A DNA stretch of 14,179 bases from an uncultured Eubacteriales bacterium. Its GTDB lineage: Bacteria > Bacillota > Clostridia > Oscillospirales > CAG-272. Below the pieces are notes generated by a model, which did not search any database, had not been told where the DNA came from, and saw only the letters and a program-made list of their open reading frames with translations. This document shows positions 1 through 6,930 of the stretch, in pieces. The stretch is from positions 1-14,179 of the forward strand of contig URDX01000037.1 of the NCBI GenBank assembly GCA_900546695.1, written 5' to 3'. The stretch's first letter is position 1; each line of letters begins with the position of its first letter. Made by a program: the position numbers and the translations under genes.

Positions 1-65
1 GCAAGGATTCCGACATCATTAAGCAAGTTAGATTATACTAAAGCCGTCATTAAATGCCTTGTTTT

Positions 66-93
66 CGCTTTTTCGGTCTGCGCTTTTTTAGCC
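66..93. repeat. 28-bp direct repeat, left copy
   Basis: This copy begins CGCTTTTTCGGTCTGCGC and ends TTTTTAGCC. It matches positions 14101-14128 in the same orientation with one mismatch in 28 bases. The flanks do not match. On the minus strand both copies can be read in frame as AKKAQTEKA, and the single difference is a synonymous lysine codon (AAA/AAG). It may be a dispersed intergenic repeat or a shared peptide-coding tail. Confidence 0.6.
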
Positions 94-111
94 TCCCCCC
101 ATCACCTCAAT

Positions 112-144
112 TTCCGCCCCGAAACAAATAGCATCGAGGCGGAA
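112..144 (-). other. Inverted repeat downstream of the CdaR-like gene
   Basis: TTCCGCC at 112-118 and GGCGGAA at 138-144 form a 7-bp perfect stem 15 bases beyond the stop of the CdaR-like gene. The stem extends by two pairs if one G-U pair is allowed. No U-run follows on the minus strand, so it is only a weak candidate for the 3' end of that transcript. The rest of 1-158 holds the 28-bp repeat and no gene that I can support. Confidence 0.3.
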
Positions 145-158
145 CGAATCGGTTATTC

Positions 159-1247
159 TTAATACTTTACAGGGCGCTGGGTCATATACTTATGAACCAT
201 GAGCGCTACCTTAAAGGTGATGGCATGGTCGAACTGACGGAGGTCGAGCCCGGTCATCTTCTTTATCTTGTCCAGGCGGTAAACAAGGGTATTACGGTGG
301 ACAAAGAGCTTTCTCGAGGTCTCGGAAACATTGAGATTGTTCTCAAAGAATGCCTGAATTGTAATCAAGGTCTCGCGGTCGAGCGCCTCTATCGTTCCGC
401 GCTTGAATACCTCCTTGAGATACATCTCGCACAGCGTTGTCGGCAGCTGATAGATAAGTCTGCCGATGCCGAGGTTTTCGTAGCTGAGAATCGTCTTTTC
501 GATGTCGAATACCTTTCCGACCTCGAGAGCCACCTGCGACTCCTTATACGAGCTTGCGAGCTCCTTGACATGCTCTACAACGGTACCGATACCGATATTG
601 ACCTTTACATAGAACTCTGACAGACAGGTATCGGAGATGCGCTGTGCTATCGCCTCTACCTCGTCGTTGGTCGTTCCGAGCGGAACCTCCTTGACGAGTA
701 CGACATCCTGCTCGCTTACCGAGATAACGAAATCGTGCTGATTGTCGGAGAACATGCTTGCGATAATGTCGTAGGGGATGGTCTCCGTCTTTCCGATAAA
801 GCGGACGAGCAGTGCGACCCTGCCGACGTCGTTCGTGAAGTGCATCTCCTTGGACTTGAGATAGATGTCGCTCGGCATGATGTTGTCAAGAATGACATTC
901 TTGACAAAGGAGCACTTATCGTACTTTTCATCATACAGATGCTTGATGCTTGCAAACGAAACGCTGAGTAGTGAGAGGATGCAGCGCGCGTCTCTGTCCT
1001 CGCCCTCGATGAAAACAATGTACTTGGGGCTGACGCTTCCCTCGATATAACGGTAGGTACATCCTCCGCTTGTAAACGAGCCGCCCTCTACACCGGCGAG
1101 CTCGCGGATGCCCATGCGAGACTCTCCGATCTTGCCGAGGTCACTGCAGGCAATAATAACATCGGTCTCGTCAATGACGCCGATCATGCGGTCCTCCACC
1201 GCGTCCTTGAATTGATGGATAATAGTCTGAAACAGTCTGTTAGACAT
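159..1247 (-). CDS. CdaR/PucR-type transcriptional regulator
   Basis: This is a 362-residue DNA-binding regulator. The N-terminal part (about residues 5-105) resembles the sugar-diacid recognition domain of CdaR proteins. The middle (about 140-260) resembles the GGDEF-like fold usual in this family. Residues about 293-350 form the C-terminal PucR-type helix-turn-helix, with the recognition segment VSETSRKLFVHRNTLVYRLD. Family members respond to small metabolites and control nearby catabolic genes, but none are present here, so the inducer and targets are unknown. The ATG at 1247 is preceded by a strong AGGAGG site eight bases upstream. The gene is transcribed alone from a recognisable promoter, and a dyad in that promoter suggests autoregulation (inference). 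Family assignment is confident; the specific role is not. Confidence 0.85.
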   Translation of the reverse strand: MSNRLFQTIIHQFKDAVEDRMIGVIDETDVIIACSDLGKIGESRMGIRELAGVEGGSFTSGGCTYRYIEGSVSPKYIVFIEGEDRDARCILSLLSVSFASIKHLYDEKYDKCSFVKNVILDNIMPSDIYLKSKEMHFTNDVGRVALLVRFIGKTETIPYDIIASMFSDNQHDFVISVSEQDVVLVKEVPLGTTNDEVEAIAQRISDTCLSEFYVKVNIGIGTVVEHVKELASSYKESQVALEVGKVFDIEKTILSYENLGIGRLIYQLPTTLCEMYLKEVFKRGTIEALDRETLITIQAFFENNLNVSETSRKLFVHRNTLVYRLDKIKKMTGLDLRQFDHAITFKVALMVHKYMTQRPVKY

Positions 1248-1337
1248 ACAGATAGCCTCCTGAAAACTGATTTTTTTTACACACCCGTGCCCTATCGTAC
1301 TATTTGCGGTTATACTTATACGGCCACTTTGCTAAAG

Positions 1338-1362
1338 ATTTTACACTGTTTTTCTGTAAAAT
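1338..1362. promoter_or_regulatory. Dyad operator candidate in the CdaR-like promoter
   Basis: ATTTTACA (1338-1345) and TGTAAAAT (1355-1362) form a perfect 8-bp inverted repeat with a 9-bp centre. It overlaps the -10 box and the inner end of the -35 box, so bound protein would block RNA polymerase. The likely ligand is the product of the downstream gene, which is inference. Confidence 0.45.
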
Positions 1363-1366
1363 TCAA
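1338..1366 (-). promoter_or_regulatory. Promoter of the CdaR-like gene
   Basis: On the minus strand a -35 TTGAAT (1361-1366) and a -10 TAAAAT (1338-1343) are separated by exactly 17 bp. The predicted start near 1331 leaves a leader of about 84 nt ending in AGGAGG. An inverted repeat lies between and over the two boxes. Confidence 0.6.
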
Positions 1367-1474
1367 TACCAATTTATGAATTTTCACAATTTTTGAGCAA
1401 TTAAATCGGAGGAAAGCAAGTATCATGCTTCCATTTTTGGATTATAAAGGCGAATATATGGTGTGCTCCGCGGC

Positions 1475-2086
1475 TCATTTCTTTTTTCTGAAAATGACGA
1501 ACTTGCTGAAAAAATAGTTTGATATCACGACGAGCACCTGACCGATGAGCTTAAACAGCATCTCCGCAAAGTCTCCGTCGCTCCATGCGGTGACAAAGCC
1601 GAGCCCGCGCACCGTCGATGCAAGCGATGCGATAGCCGCAGAACCGCCGCACAGACGCACGCCGAGCGAGATGACCGCCACCTCCATACCGAGCGAGATG
1701 AGGCGCATGCCGACAAAGCTCGCTATCTGCGCAAGCAGCCCGCCGCGACCGTCGCTGCGCGCACGGAATACAAACAGCTTGTTTACCACAAATGCGAACG
1801 CGACCGCCGCGACCCATGAGCCCGCGGTGCGCATCTCGAGAAAACGCTCTCCGGGTATGACCCTGCCGAGCAGAAACTGGACGGCAAAGCTGACGACCGT
1901 AGTCAATCCGCCGCAGATGATGTATACTATCGGCTCGCGCAGCGTGCCGTTCTTTCCGCCGGGCGCGGCTGCTGTTTCCTTCGCCGCCTGCTCACCCTGC
2001 GATGGTTGCGGGTTCTGCGTTGCCTGTGTATCCTGCACAATCTGTGCATCCTGCGCGATCTGCGGGTTCTTTTCCGATTCGCTCAT
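1475..2086 (-). CDS. GtrA-family membrane protein
   Basis: This 203-residue protein has four hydrophobic segments (about 52-72, 88-106, 118-145 and 175-197), with VNKLFVFR after the second and the ending SNYFFSKFVIFRKKK, both typical of GtrA proteins. The family is linked to moving lipid-linked sugars or decorating cell-surface polysaccharide; the substrate here is unknown. The first ~48 residues are a Gln/Asp/Ala-rich soluble extension made of degenerate AQDAQ/VQDTQ-like repeats. Residues about 147-172 are a longer than usual loop before the last helix. The ATG at 2086 overlaps the stop of the upstream gene (ATGA) and has a GGAGGT site six bases away, so translation is probably coupled. It is the last gene of the holA operon. 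I see no clear terminator after it. Confidence 0.82.
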   Translation of the reverse strand: MSESEKNPQIAQDAQIVQDTQATQNPQPSQGEQAAKETAAAPGGKNGTLREPIVYIICGGLTTVVSFAVQFLLGRVIPGERFLEMRTAGSWVAAVAFAFVVNKLFVFRARSDGRGGLLAQIASFVGMRLISLGMEVAVISLGVRLCGGSAAIASLASTVRGLGFVTAWSDGDFAEMLFKLIGQVLVVISNYFFSKFVIFRKKK

Positions 2087-2847
2087 CCGTTACCTCCGTC
2101 CGCCTCTTTTTCGAGACGCAAAAATTCTTCAAACCTGTCCCTCGCCCGCAGCAGATCTATCGCCTCAGCAAGCGCGCCCGCCGAGATATCGTCAGGCAGT
2201 CCGAGATATGCGCACAGCCTGCGTCTGCGCTCTGCAGCACCGTCGCAGCCGCTCATCCCTGCCGCATAAAGCTCCGCCTTTGTAAATCGTCCATTCTCGG
2301 CATTTCCGTCCGAGCCATTCGCCCCGCCGTCCGCGCTGTCGGTCAAGCCGTTCTTTTCACCGTACGAGGCGCCGTCCGCAGCGCCGTCAGCCGAATCGTC
2401 GGAAGCACCGCCCGGCGGAGCATCCTCCATCCCTGCGAGAAAATCGCGCAGTATCCGCTGCAGCTCGCCGCTGTCGATGCCCTCTACCCCGAGATAACCC
2501 GCCTTTGACGGTGCGGATTTTCTGCGCTCCTTGCCCTCGACCTGCGGGATATACACGTTGAATATCCGTCTCCCGGAGCCGAGCGCCGTGCGCAGATAGC
2601 TGCGTATCTGAAGCCCCGCGCCGTCCGAGTCGGTCAGTATCACTATCCCACCCATGCTGTCGCAGAGACTGCGCAGATAGGCGAGCTTCTTTTTGTTGCG
2701 GAAAAGCCCGAAGCCGTCGGTAGTGATAACGGGCGCGCTCGTCACACTTGCAAGTCTTATCTTATCGTATCTGCCCTCCACCACTATCGGGTACGGCAGA
2801 TCTATCAGCCCGTCGCCGCGCGGTGCGGCGCTGTTCTTATCTAACAT
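2083..2847 (-). CDS. Toprim (RNase M5-like)/DUF4093 protein
   Basis: This 254-residue protein has an N-terminal Toprim domain (about 18-125) with the metal-binding Glu in VVEGRYDK (E24), the DxD pair in LTDSDGAG (D73, D75), and KAGYLGVEGI. RNase M5, the nearest characterised relative, matures 5S rRNA, but this clostridial branch is distinct and I do not claim that activity. Residues about 187-245 (FTKAELYAAGMSG onwards) match the C-terminal DUF4093 region of these proteins. Between them, about 140-186 is a Gly/Ala/Asp/Ser-rich linker that makes the protein longer than the roughly 180-200 residues I recall for relatives. I chose the ATG at 2847 over a TTG at 2853 because GAGG is nine bases upstream of it. 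It overlaps the holA stop by seven bases and the gtrA start by four. Confidence 0.8.
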   Translation of the reverse strand: MLDKNSAAPRGDGLIDLPYPIVVEGRYDKIRLASVTSAPVITTDGFGLFRNKKKLAYLRSLCDSMGGIVILTDSDGAGLQIRSYLRTALGSGRRIFNVYIPQVEGKERRKSAPSKAGYLGVEGIDSGELQRILRDFLAGMEDAPPGGASDDSADGAADGASYGEKNGLTDSADGGANGSDGNAENGRFTKAELYAAGMSGCDGAAERRRRLCAYLGLPDDISAGALAEAIDLLRARDRFEEFLRLEKEADGGNG

Positions 2848-3923
2848 CTGCAAAGCCTCGCTATAGCACGCTCAAGTATCATATATTGGTCGCCGCCCGA
2901 CTGCTTTACAGCCGTGTCCGCATCGAGCAGCAGTGCAAGTGCACGTTCGGGCGCGCCGTCCCGCATGCGTCCGAGTGCATCGAGGTATTTACCGACGCGG
3001 AATTCGTGCATACCGAGCTCGGAGCTTATCTGAGCGCGCGTTCGTCCCGACGACGCAAGCACCGATATTACCGCAAGATCGCACCACACGGCGGATATCT
3101 GCGAGAGTATCATCTCGGGGCGCACCCGCCTGTCTTTCATATCAAAATACGCGCGCATCAGCCCCTCGCGGTTGAACGAGAGAATAGCGTTAGACAGCGC
3201 GAACGGTCCCTCGTCAATGTCCGCGACGGGACAGCAGGCGACGATATCGTCCGCGGTAAGCTCCGCCGTGCCGCGAAAGCGCAGATATGCACCGAGTTTT
3301 TCCGTCTCGGAGGCGATTATGCGCATCGACCCGCCGCAGCGCTCGCAGAGCATACGGCAGAGCTCGGGCGACGCGGACACGCCGTATGTGTGCAGATGCT
3401 TTGCGCACCATGCCGCGAGCTTTGACGGTGTCTGACGCTCGAAAAATACAAAGCCGAGATGCTCGGACAGCTGACGCATAGCAGCGCTCGGACGCTTGGG
3501 CAGGACCGATGTGTCGAGCTCGGTCTCGTCGGCGATGAAAATGACGGCGAGATACTCAAACTCGGCAAGCGAATCGCAGAGCGTGCAGAACGAATCGAGC
3601 GCGCCGCCCGACAGCGCGGAGAAGTCGGTGCCCGTAACCGTTATCAGCTTACGCTCGGTGAGCATGGGAAGGGTCGATGCGTACATCAGCAGCTCGCCCT
3701 GCTCGGGCTGACCGCTGCCGCCCTGCTCCTTTGAGCAGTCAACGCGCAGCACCGAAAAGGTCTGTGCGGTCTCGTCGTCGCCCGTTATGCTCTGACGCGC
3801 CATGTCGGTATACGCCGATATCATGTACTCCTCTGGTCCGCAAAACAGATACACCCCGTGCAGCCCGCTCTTTATACCCGCGCGCAGCTCGGACGGTGAT
3901 AAAAGCTTCATATCCGATGCCAT
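2841..3923 (-). CDS. holA: DNA polymerase III delta subunit
   Basis: This 360-residue protein is the clamp-loader delta subunit, which opens the sliding clamp during loading with the gamma/tau and delta-prime subunits. The N-terminal segment GVYLFCGPEEYMI is the family signature. The middle keeps the expected AAA+-like fold without a Walker A motif (FALSNAILSFNREGLMRAYFDMK), and the C-terminal helical domain ends QYMILERAIARLC. Length is usual. An upstream in-frame ATG at 3992 would add 23 residues unlike the family and overlapping the minisatellite. The ATG at 3923 follows GGGAGAGG at good spacing, so I take that. It is first in an overlapping three-gene operon with the Toprim and GtrA-like genes. 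Its promoter must lie in or near the 37-bp repeats, but I found no convincing -35/-10 pair. Confidence 0.88.
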   Translation of the reverse strand: MASDMKLLSPSELRAGIKSGLHGVYLFCGPEEYMISAYTDMARQSITGDDETAQTFSVLRVDCSKEQGGSGQPEQGELLMYASTLPMLTERKLITVTGTDFSALSGGALDSFCTLCDSLAEFEYLAVIFIADETELDTSVLPKRPSAAMRQLSEHLGFVFFERQTPSKLAAWCAKHLHTYGVSASPELCRMLCERCGGSMRIIASETEKLGAYLRFRGTAELTADDIVACCPVADIDEGPFALSNAILSFNREGLMRAYFDMKDRRVRPEMILSQISAVWCDLAVISVLASSGRTRAQISSELGMHEFRVGKYLDALGRMRDGAPERALALLLDADTAVKQSGGDQYMILERAIARLCRC

Positions 3924-3934
3924 ATAAGCCTCTC

Positions 3935-4197
3935 CCTTCCGCGACGCGGCATACACCGTCCGCTGTTTTTTCTCACGGCAATTACGACACACGCCTCTCC
4001 GTTTTCTTCAAAATACAGACGACATATGTGCGCCGCCGATTTTTTTGTAATCCGTGCAGCGCGTACCGCCTGTGGATTTCTTTTATAAGCGTACCGCGTA
4101 TGCCGATTGTTAATCTCTTTCATTAGCCGCACTGCACATGCTGCCCGTCGTTTTCTTTGCGGCGCGGACGGTGCATGCCGCTGTTGATTTCTTTCAT
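3935..4197 (-). repeat. Degenerate 37-bp minisatellite upstream of holA
   Basis: Read on the minus strand, about seven diverged units follow each other. They start near 4197, 4160, 4123, 4086, 4048, 4008 and 3973, with lengths of 37, 37, 37, 38, 40 and 35 bases before the last. Each begins with an A-rich core like ATGAAAGAAATCAACAG, followed by GGCATNC and a GC-rich tail. The period is not a multiple of three, so the repetition is at DNA level. It fills most of the gap between holA and the MnmA-like gene. The repeats are too diverged, and lack unique spacers, for a CRISPR array. Confidence 0.6.
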
Positions 4198-4227
4198 AAG
4201 CTGCGGAGCACACACCGCCGCTCATGC

Positions 4228-4259
4228 AAAACGGCGCGGATGCTCCCGCCTCCGCGCCG
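4228..4259 (-). terminator. Intrinsic terminator of the MnmA-like gene
   Basis: On the minus strand CGGCGCGGA, a 10-nt loop and TCCGCGCCG form a perfect 9-bp GC stem followed directly by TTTT. It begins 40 bases after the stop of the MnmA-like gene. It separates that gene from the holA operon on the same strand. Confidence 0.75.
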
Positions 4260-4299
4260 ATCTCATTCCGGTATGTGTATCGAGCTGCGGTATGCCGCC

Positions 4300-5115
4300 T
4301 CAGCCGAGCAGCGCGGAAATTTTTCCGCCGAGCATTACATTTCCGTCCTTATCGTAGACGACCGCGGTCTCTCCGACCTCGGCATAGCTCGGTGCGGTTA
4401 TAAATATCACGTCCGCGACCATTCCGTATCCCACATGCTGATGAATATAAATATGCGACTCGACAGCGTCCGCTCTGCCGACCATGACGGGCATATGGCA
4501 GAGATGCATTGCGCAGCCGCGCGACGGGTCGGGCGACTCGCTGCGCTGGAATACAAGCCCTGTCATGCGGAAGGAGCCGACCGAGCCGACGGGAGTCGGT
4601 ACAGCGCCCGGCACCGCGTCTGCGGGGATGGAGTGCGCCTTTGCATACGATGCGAGCTCACCCGCGCCGAGCGTACCGAGCGGAAGCACGAGCTTTGAGA
4701 CCGTCTCGGCGGACAGCAGTCCGAGCTTTGCGCTCTCATCAGCGGCAGCATCGGCAGCTATCGCGATACGAGGAGTGCCGTTTTCGGTAACTACCGTCTT
4801 TTTCTCGCCGTCCTCGCCGTCTGCCGTTGTTTTTTCCTCGCGGCTGACGCGGGCAATATGTCCCGTTGCGAGCGCACCGAAGGTGTATGCTTTCATATGT
4901 CCGTAAAGCGCGGAGATAACGCCCTCGGTCGTCGATGCATCTCCGTAAACGGCGGTGAGGAAAATGCCGTCTGCGGCTGCCTTGCTCTCAAGCTCGACGG
5001 GCAGCTGCGAATCTGCCGTAACGTACGCAGCGGAAACTATGTGCCCCTGCTCGCGCAGCATTGCGGCTGCGACTCTCGCGCGCATACCGCCGTCATATCC
5101 GATAATGATTTTCAT
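4300..5115 (-). CDS. Degenerate MnmA-like protein lacking catalytic motifs
   Basis: This 271-residue protein resembles tRNA 2-thiouridylase (MnmA). It begins with a strand and glycine loop (MKIIIGYDGGMRARVAAAML), has FGALATGHIARV at 79-90 where MnmA has its ATGHxAR motif, LVLPLGTLGAGEL at 142-154 for FPLG-L-K-E, and a barrel-like C-terminus (AVVYDKDGNVMLGG, 251-264). The PP-loop SGGxDSS is replaced by YDGGMRA. The NPCxxCN segment with the first catalytic cysteine is missing, and the second catalytic cysteine motif is not recognisable; the only cysteines are C201 and C206. The family is usually about 350-370 residues. I infer a paralogue without thiolation activity, perhaps structural or nucleotide-binding. 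The frame is intact, so it is unlikely to be a recent pseudogene. An AAAGG site precedes the ATG by ten bases, and a terminator follows the gene. It could instead be another HUP-fold protein. Confidence 0.6.
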   Translation of the reverse strand: MKIIIGYDGGMRARVAAAMLREQGHIVSAAYVTADSQLPVELESKAAADGIFLTAVYGDASTTEGVISALYGHMKAYTFGALATGHIARVSREEKTTADGEDGEKKTVVTENGTPRIAIAADAAADESAKLGLLSAETVSKLVLPLGTLGAGELASYAKAHSIPADAVPGAVPTPVGSVGSFRMTGLVFQRSESPDPSRGCAMHLCHMPVMVGRADAVESHIYIHQHVGYGMVADVIFITAPSYAEVGETAVVYDKDGNVMLGGKISALLG

Positions 5116-5607
5116 AATCAGTTTTCCTTTTCAGTTTATGTATTACGTCCGCGACACCGCCGCGAACGGCTTAGATACCGTATTTGAGTCTGCGACACCG
5201 TCACCGGCGACTCAGACACCGTCTCCGAATCCGCAACATCGCCGCAAACCGCTCGACCGTCTGCGAATCCGCGCACCGTCACGTTTACCGTCTGCAGCAC
5301 AGTGCACATGTCCGAACACGCCGCCCACACATCGGGGCGGGGCGGGCGCGGCGGCTGTGCCGTCGGTACGAGGCTCGATATCCGCAGATACCCATACTCT
5401 GAGTATTTTAACCGCTTTATCCCCTCAGTTCCTCACAATTCGGTAAACCGACCGTGAATTTTATATGAACAAAAATGCAATCGTGAAATTCCCACCGCCC
5501 CGCAGAGTAATAATGACATAAGCGGCGGCATATGTATTTATCGGCGGCAGGACATAATTCTGCCGTCTCAGACGCAAATGCCGGCTATACTGCGAAGGAA
5601 AGGACGA
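5116..5607. other. 492-bp gene-poor, low-complexity intergenic region
   Basis: This lies between the divergent MnmA-like and SpoIID-like genes. Positions about 5148-5300 are an irregular run of ACCGTC/TCCGCGA-like motifs spaced roughly 18-24 bases apart, and 5334-5354 is very G-rich. Several frames stay open only because of the skewed composition, and none has a Shine-Dalgarno site or a recognisable product. From about 5400 the sequence becomes AT-richer and should hold the spoIID promoter. I could not fix its boxes: TATACT at 5585-5590 is the best -10 but lacks a good -35. Confidence 0.5.
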
Positions 5608-6672
5608 ATGAAAATCATGCGAATATTGATAGAAGCCGTACTTTCGGCAGCAATCTCGATAAGCGGTCTGTGCGGTGTGGAGCCGTATCTTATACCGGCT
5701 TCCCTGCCGCGCCCGCTCGACACGAACAGCGCGGCTGTATCCGACACGGCGGACGAGTGCCCTGGCGTACCCGATTCTCCCGATGCTTGCGATGCAGCGC
5801 TGAGCGACGCTCTGCGCGATATCACGGCGGCAGCGCGCGAAAACAGACTCGGACAGGCTGACGGCACGGCTGCGAATACGGGCAGTGCAGCGGAGAAACC
5901 CGCTGCGGCGAATGCATCGGACGCGGACAAAACAGAAGCGGGCGCATCGGGTCAAATGAATTCGACTGATGCGACGGACGCGAAAAATGCAGCGAACGAA
6001 GCATCCGATGACTCGGCAGAGCTATACAGCGGGGCTGAGGACGGGGCTGCGCGCGCATCGACCGATTCATACGGCAGATACAGCCGCGCCGAATACCTCG
6101 GCTACACCGACGACAGCCCGATATACGTATACGACCATTCAACCGGCTGCACGATAACCACCACACTCGGCGAATACGTAGAAGGGGTGTGCCGCGCGGA
6201 GATGCCGCGTTACTTTGAAACCGAAGCGCTGCGGGCACAAGCGATAGCCGCGCGCAGCTACGCCGTATACAAGCTCATGCAGGGTCCGCCCGACGCAGAG
6301 CACGGACGAGCCTGTGTATGCAACGAGCCCGCGCACTGCTGCGCCTACCGCTCGGCGGAGGGCGAGTACACCGACGAGGCGACGGAGGCGGCAGCGGATA
6401 CGCGGAATATTATCGTCACCTACGACGGCATGAGCATATGCGCGGCATGGCATGCCCGCTCTGCGGGGCACACACGCTCGGCTGTCGACGTCTGGGGAGG
6501 CAATGCGCCGTATCTTGTATCGGTGCCGACTGAAGAGGATTCCGCTGCATGCCTCGGTCACGGGGTCGGAATGAGCCAGTACGGCGCGCTCGCAATGTCG
6601 GAGCGCGGACTGACGGCGGAGGAAATACTTATGCACTACTATACGGGCTGCGAGCTGTCGCTGCTCGGATAA
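5608..6672 (+). CDS. SpoIID-family peptidoglycan lytic enzyme, short form
   Basis: This is a 354-residue exported protein. Residues about 4-25 are a hydrophobic signal or anchor. About 35-155 is an Ala/Asp/Ser-rich, low-complexity linker, and 160-354 is the SpoIID/LytB domain. SpoIID cleaves glycan strands during engulfment of the forespore. The acidic residue expected to be catalytic is E198 in CRAEMPRYFETEALRAQA. H232, C238, H243 and C244 reproduce the spacing of the zinc ligands I recall from Clostridioides difficile SpoIID. The C-terminal GHGVGMSQYGALAM (317-330) is diagnostic. The span from E198 to that motif is about 119 residues, some 80 fewer than in ordinary SpoIID as I recall it. 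I chose the ATG at 5608 because AAGGAAAGG precedes it; an ATG at 5578 has no such site. No SpoIIQ or SpoIIIA genes are nearby, so it may be a paralogue rather than spoIID itself. Confidence 0.82.
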   Translation: MKIMRILIEAVLSAAISISGLCGVEPYLIPASLPRPLDTNSAAVSDTADECPGVPDSPDACDAALSDALRDITAAARENRLGQADGTAANTGSAAEKPAAANASDADKTEAGASGQMNSTDATDAKNAANEASDDSAELYSGAEDGAARASTDSYGRYSRAEYLGYTDDSPIYVYDHSTGCTITTTLGEYVEGVCRAEMPRYFETEALRAQAIAARSYAVYKLMQGPPDAEHGRACVCNEPAHCCAYRSAEGEYTDEATEAAADTRNIIVTYDGMSICAAWHARSAGHTRSAVDVWGGNAPYLVSVPTEEDSAACLGHGVGMSQYGALAMSERGLTAEEILMHYYTGCELSLLG

Positions 6673-6706
6673 CCGGCGCGGTGCAGACAGCACAGCTGCA
6701 AAATGT

Positions 6707-6748
6707 CACGGCGGTCCGACGGGATGTTGCTCCCGTCGGACCGCCGTG
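6707..6748. terminator. Strong bidirectional terminator
   Basis: CACGGCGGTCCGACGGG (6707-6723) pairs perfectly with 6732-6748 around an 8-nt loop, giving a 17-bp GC-rich stem 34 bases after the spoIID-like stop. U-runs on the plus strand come slightly later (6762-6766 and 6777-6781), after a second small stem ACGGC/GCCGT. It lies between convergent genes and probably serves both. Confidence 0.65.
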
Positions 6749-6775
6749 TACGGTACGGCTGTTTTTGCCGTGCCT

Positions 6776-6871
6776 GTTTTTCGGACAAACGAACATCGTC
6801 GCACCGTTTTTTCGCACAAACGAATTTCAATGCATCCTTTGAATGTCGATACATTCTTTTGTCGGACACAC
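6776..6871. repeat. Short direct repeats in the convergent spacer
   Basis: GTTTTTCGGACAAACGAA (6776-6793) recurs as GTTTTTTCGCACAAACGAA (6806-6824) and, more diverged, as CTTTTGTCGGACACACA (6856-6871). A small stem GAATGT/ACATTC (6841-6856) followed by TTTT lies between the last two. The stretch from 6673 to 6930 holds no gene that I can support. Confidence 0.45.
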
Positions 6872-6930
6872 ATGCCTCCGCATCCCGCGCCTGACGTAAA
6901 AACCGTCGCCGCGACCGTATCGCTCTGCGC

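Noticed and set aside
32..37. TATAAT on the minus strand near the left edge, possible promoter of a gene to the left
   Set aside because: The best -35 at 17 bp is AAGGCA, a poor match, and the gene it would serve is outside the window.
1425..1517. Plus-strand 30-codon ORF with GGAGG upstream, near the GtrA gene end
   Set aside because: The spacing from GGAGG to the ATG is about 12 bases, no promoter is evident, and most of the ORF is antisense to the end of the GtrA-like gene. Too short to support.
3935..4197. CRISPR array
   Set aside because: The units are diverged from each other and directly adjacent, with no unique spacers between identical repeats, and no cas genes are present.
3908..4225. 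Minus-strand ORF of about 105 codons through the 37-bp repeats
   Set aside because: The repeat period is not a multiple of three, the translation is basic and irregular, and the ORF overlaps the start of holA. It is better explained as repeat DNA.
5334..5354. G-quadruplex candidate in the G-rich run
   Set aside because: There are only three runs of three or more G, so the usual four-run pattern is not met.
5138..5446. Plus-strand frame beginning MYYVRDTAANG in the long intergenic region
   Set aside because: There is no ribosome-binding site, the composition is Pro/Thr/Arg-rich from skewed DNA, and nothing is recognisable. Described only as intergenic sequence.
5525..5555. Sporulation sigma-factor promoter (GCATA ... 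CATAATT) ahead of the spoIID-like gene
   Set aside because: The spacing of about 18-20 bp and the incomplete -10 fit neither the sigma-E nor the sigma-G consensus well enough.
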